Positions 45,139 through 46,754 of a stretch of DNA of 46,754 nucleotides are shown here, piece by piece. A program made the translations under genes and the position numbers. The notes beneath the pieces are model-generated. The model had not been told where the DNA came from. It made no database searches and saw only the letters and a program-made list of their open reading frames with translations. The stretch is from Oscillatoriales cyanobacterium M59_W2019_021 (GTDB lineage Bacteria > Cyanobacteriota > Cyanobacteriia > Cyanobacteriales > Geitlerinemataceae): contig DVED01000202.1 of assembly GCA_015295945.1 (NCBI GenBank), positions 1 through 46,754 on the forward strand. Reading direction: 5' to 3'. Each line of letters starts with the position of its first letter. Positions within the stretch are counted from its first letter, which is position 1.

Positions 45139-45585
45139 ATGCCAGAAATTATGAAAGAACTAGACATCGAAAGAACGATCGAACTGCTCAACTCGATTAT
45201 GGAATTTGAATTAGCTGGAGTAGTCCGCTACACCCACTACTCCCTAATGGTAACCGGTCCCAATCGAATTCCGATCGTCGAGTTTTTTAAAGCCCAAGCT
45301 ACTGAATCCCTCATGCACGCCCAACAAGTGGGGGAAATTCTCACGGGCTTAGAGGGACATCCCAGTTTGAAAGTGGCTCCTATGGAGGAAAGCTACCGCC
45401 ATTCCGTTGCCGATATTTTGTCCGAAAGCCTCAATCACGAAAAAATGGCTCTCGACCACTACAAAAAACTCCTCGGCGTCGTGGCAGATGCCAGCGTTTA
45501 CCTGGAAGAATTCGCTCGCACCATGATTGGCACGGAGGAATTACATACGATCGAACTCAAGAAAATGTTACGCGATTTTAGCTGA
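45139..45585 (+). CDS. Bacterioferritin/ferritin-like protein
   Basis: A four-helix-bundle protein of about 148 residues. Helix A carries IMEFELAGVVRYTHYSL (Glu and Tyr of the di-iron centre). Helix B has ATESLMHAQQVGE, helix C LNHEKMALDHYKKLL, and helix D GTEELHTIELKKML with a standard ExxH. The first ExxH is shifted by one residue (ESLMH), so ferroxidase activity is not certain; it may store iron or act as a partner subunit. ATG 45139 is preferred, with AAGGA upstream; ATG 45118 and ATG 45151 are alternatives. The FTR1 permease gene follows after 91 nt on the same strand, suggesting an iron uptake and storage unit. Confidence 0.85.
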   Translation: MPEIMKELDIERTIELLNSIMEFELAGVVRYTHYSLMVTGPNRIPIVEFFKAQATESLMHAQQVGEILTGLEGHPSLKVAPMEESYRHSVADILSESLNHEKMALDHYKKLLGVVADASVYLEEFARTMIGTEELHTIELKKMLRDFS

Positions 45586-45599
45586 GTCACCTTGCCTGA

Positions 45600-45616
45600 A
45601 GTGATGCGTCATCACT
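45600..45616 (+). promoter_or_regulatory. Perfect palindrome upstream of the FTR1 gene
   Basis: AGTGATG-CGT-CATCACT is a 7-bp perfect inverted repeat with a 3-nt centre, 14 nt after the ferritin stop and about 60 nt before the FTR1 start. It could be an operator or a processing hairpin. The TGAT...ATCA core resembles a Fur half-site pair, but the match is too short to call a Fur box. Confidence 0.4.
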
Positions 45617-45676
45617 CGAGATCGATCGTCACTGGGACAAATGACCACTACCCACACGCACTAAAAACGACGAAAT

Positions 45677-46609
45677 ATGGATTTCAGTACGGCTTTACCG
45701 ACCTTTATCGTAACCTTCAGAGAAGGCTTTGAAGCAGCATTGGTCGTTGGCATCGTGTTAGCTTGTTTGAAAAAAGCCCAGCAAACCCACCTCAAGTCCT
45801 GGGTATTGGGAGGAGTAGGGGCGGGAATTTTTGCCAGTACGATGGTTGGCATAACGCTGGGTTGGGGATTGAAAATCCTGAGAACTTCTAACAAACCCTA
45901 TGCCCCAGTCATCGAACCCCTATTCAAAACGGGTTTGTGCGTATTGGCGATCGTCATGCTGAGTTGGATGCTCATTTGGATGACCCAGCAGGCACGAACA
46001 CTTAAAGCTGAAGTAGAGTCAGCCATCAGTACAGCCCTCGTCGAAAATTCCCGTCAAGCTGGATGGGGAATTTTCGGCTTGGTGTTCGTTGCCGTACTTC
46101 GAGAAGGTTTTGAAACCGTCGTGTTTGTTCTAGCTAAGTTTCAGCAAGGTTGGATTCCTGTTCTGGGGGCGATCGGCGGATTAATCGGAGCGACACTTTT
46201 GGGAGTCTTACTATTTCGCTGGGGAGTCAAAATTAACCTGCGATTATTCTTTCAAGTGATGGGAATTTTCCTACTTCTCATCGTATCCGGACTCGCAGTA
46301 TCCGCCCTCAAATATGCTGAAAGCGCTGCTTTGACTTTAAGTCAACTTCAGCCTCAGTTTGCAAATCTTTGTTCTGGCGATCGCGCTTCTTGTCTTCTCG
46401 GTCCATTAGTTTGGGATCTCAGTCATCTCTTACCCGATAAAAAATTTCCCGGTTTACTTCTTAAATCCCTCTTTGGTTACCGCGATCGTATCTTCGCACT
46501 CCAAGCAATTGCTTATCTAGCCTTGTTGGTCACAGCCGGAAGTCTATATTTTCAAAATCTTTCTACCCCGTCAGATTCAAGGGCGATCGGGTCTGCTTCT
46601 TCACACTAG
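45677..46609 (+). CDS. FTR1 family high-affinity iron permease
   Basis: A 310-residue membrane protein of the FTR1/EfeU family. The family iron motif REGFE appears twice, at residues 15-19 (TFREGFEAALVVG) and again near residue 152 (LREGFETVVFV). Seven or so membrane helices are predicted from the hydrophobic pattern. A long external loop with a Cys pair (LCSGDRASCLLG) lies between the last two helices. FTR1 proteins import iron together with an oxidase or peroxidase partner; the EfeO and EfeB genes are not in the window. The start is ATG 45677. It is linked to the ferritin-like gene. It ends just before a perfect bidirectional terminator shared with the rRNA operon. Confidence 0.93.
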   Translation: MDFSTALPTFIVTFREGFEAALVVGIVLACLKKAQQTHLKSWVLGGVGAGIFASTMVGITLGWGLKILRTSNKPYAPVIEPLFKTGLCVLAIVMLSWMLIWMTQQARTLKAEVESAISTALVENSRQAGWGIFGLVFVAVLREGFETVVFVLAKFQQGWIPVLGAIGGLIGATLLGVLLFRWGVKINLRLFFQVMGIFLLLIVSGLAVSALKYAESAALTLSQLQPQFANLCSGDRASCLLGPLVWDLSHLLPDKKFPGLLLKSLFGYRDRIFALQAIAYLALLVTAGSLYFQNLSTPSDSRAIGSASSH

Positions 46610-46613
46610 ACAG

Positions 46614-46649
46614 AAAATCCCTTCTATTCTTAGAAGGGATTTTTCTTTT
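46614..46649. terminator. Bidirectional terminator between FTR1 and the rRNA operon
   Basis: AAAATCCCTTCT (46614-46625) and AGAAGGGATTTT (46632-46643) form a perfect 12-bp stem with a 6-nt loop. On the plus strand TCTTTT follows; on the minus strand the stem itself ends in TTTT. It can stop both the rightward FTR1 transcript and the leftward rRNA transcript. Confidence 0.93.
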
Positions 46650-46664
46650 ACGGTTTCCAAAAAA

Positions 46665-46754
46665 GAACCTGGCACTGAGCTATTGTCCCAGGAGGCAACC
46701 CTCCAAGTATCTTGGCCGCAGAAGCGTTTCACCTCCGAGTTCGGGATGGGATCG
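46665..46754 (-). rRNA. rrf: 5S ribosomal RNA (partial, 3' part)
   Basis: Read on the minus strand this holds CCCATCCCGAACTCGG, GTGAAAC and the closing TGCCAGGTTC, which are conserved 5S rRNA elements (loop B/C region and 3' end of helix I). The 5' portion lies beyond the window edge. The gene is leftward, so 16S and 23S should lie upstream, outside to the right. The bidirectional terminator follows about 20 nt after its 3' end. Confidence 0.93.

Noticed and set aside
45091-45153. Mini-ORF of 20 codons after GAGGAGGT, ending on the ATGA of a possible ferritin start
   Set aside because: The Shine-Dalgarno sequence is only 1 nt from the ATG, and the peptide is not protein-like; probably chance.
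45600-45616. Fur box upstream of FTR1
   Set aside because: Only the TGAT/ATCA core matches; the 19-bp GATAATGATAATCATTATC pattern is not present. Kept only as a palindrome.

Overview
The window is a stretch of cyanobacterial chromosome. Three things point to this. The octamer GCGATCGC and its core CGATCG (the HIP1 signature) are very dense. Genes specific to oxygenic phototrophs are present: NDH-1 subunit NdhM, a Psb32/TLP18.3-type photosystem II repair protein, a CrtD-type carotenoid desaturase and a tandem GUN4-domain protein. Heptameric tandem repeats (ACTTATT, CCCCAAA) of the kind seen in filamentous cyanobacteria lie between genes. I cannot name the species. No phage, IS transposase or CRISPR array is visible.

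Layout. 0.3-7 kb: FAD monooxygenase, VOC protein, a SulP transporter paired with a tandem universal stress protein, and a CrtD-like desaturase. 7-11.1 kb: a plus-strand run of M16 peptidase, YjbQ, Old Yellow Enzyme and aminodeoxychorismate lyase. 11.2-14.4 kb: CHASE/SpoIIE phosphatase, small membrane protein, GDPD. 14.6-22.6 kb: exported SRPBCC protein, a two-partner-secretion exoprotein, RecQ, and a TPR-CHAT protease gene cut by an in-frame TGA. 22.7-27 kb: ndhM, a Ser/Thr kinase with WD40 repeats and a DEAD-box RNA helicase. 27.6-33 kb: a groEL without groES behind a CIRCE operator, a PAS histidine kinase and a class V aminotransferase. 33.2-38 kb: pyrB, a GerMN lipoprotein-like gene, then decaying genes: an MntA antitoxin with a HepT toxin carrying two stops, a frameshifted Uma2 remnant and a tandem GUN4 gene split by TGA. 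38-42 kb: Der GTPase, Psb32 and a cyanobacterial membrane/coiled-coil protein. 42-46.7 kb: SLC13 permease plus APS kinase (sulfate), ferritin-like protein plus FTR1 permease (iron), and the 3' end of a minus-strand rRNA operon (5S).

No single new multi-gene system is evident. The most notable observations are these. (a) Four nonsense codons and one homopolymer frameshift occur in accessory genes between 22 and 37 kb, in otherwise intact reading frames. (b) A 24-bp dispersed repeat has been absorbed into two proteins in the same reading frame, as ATPEEYR-like units. (c) A CRP-like palindrome sits between the -35 and -10 boxes of a small conserved gene. (d) Two transport/assimilation pairs lie side by side, one for sulfate and one for iron. 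Gene functions are inferred from recognised family motifs; no database search was run.
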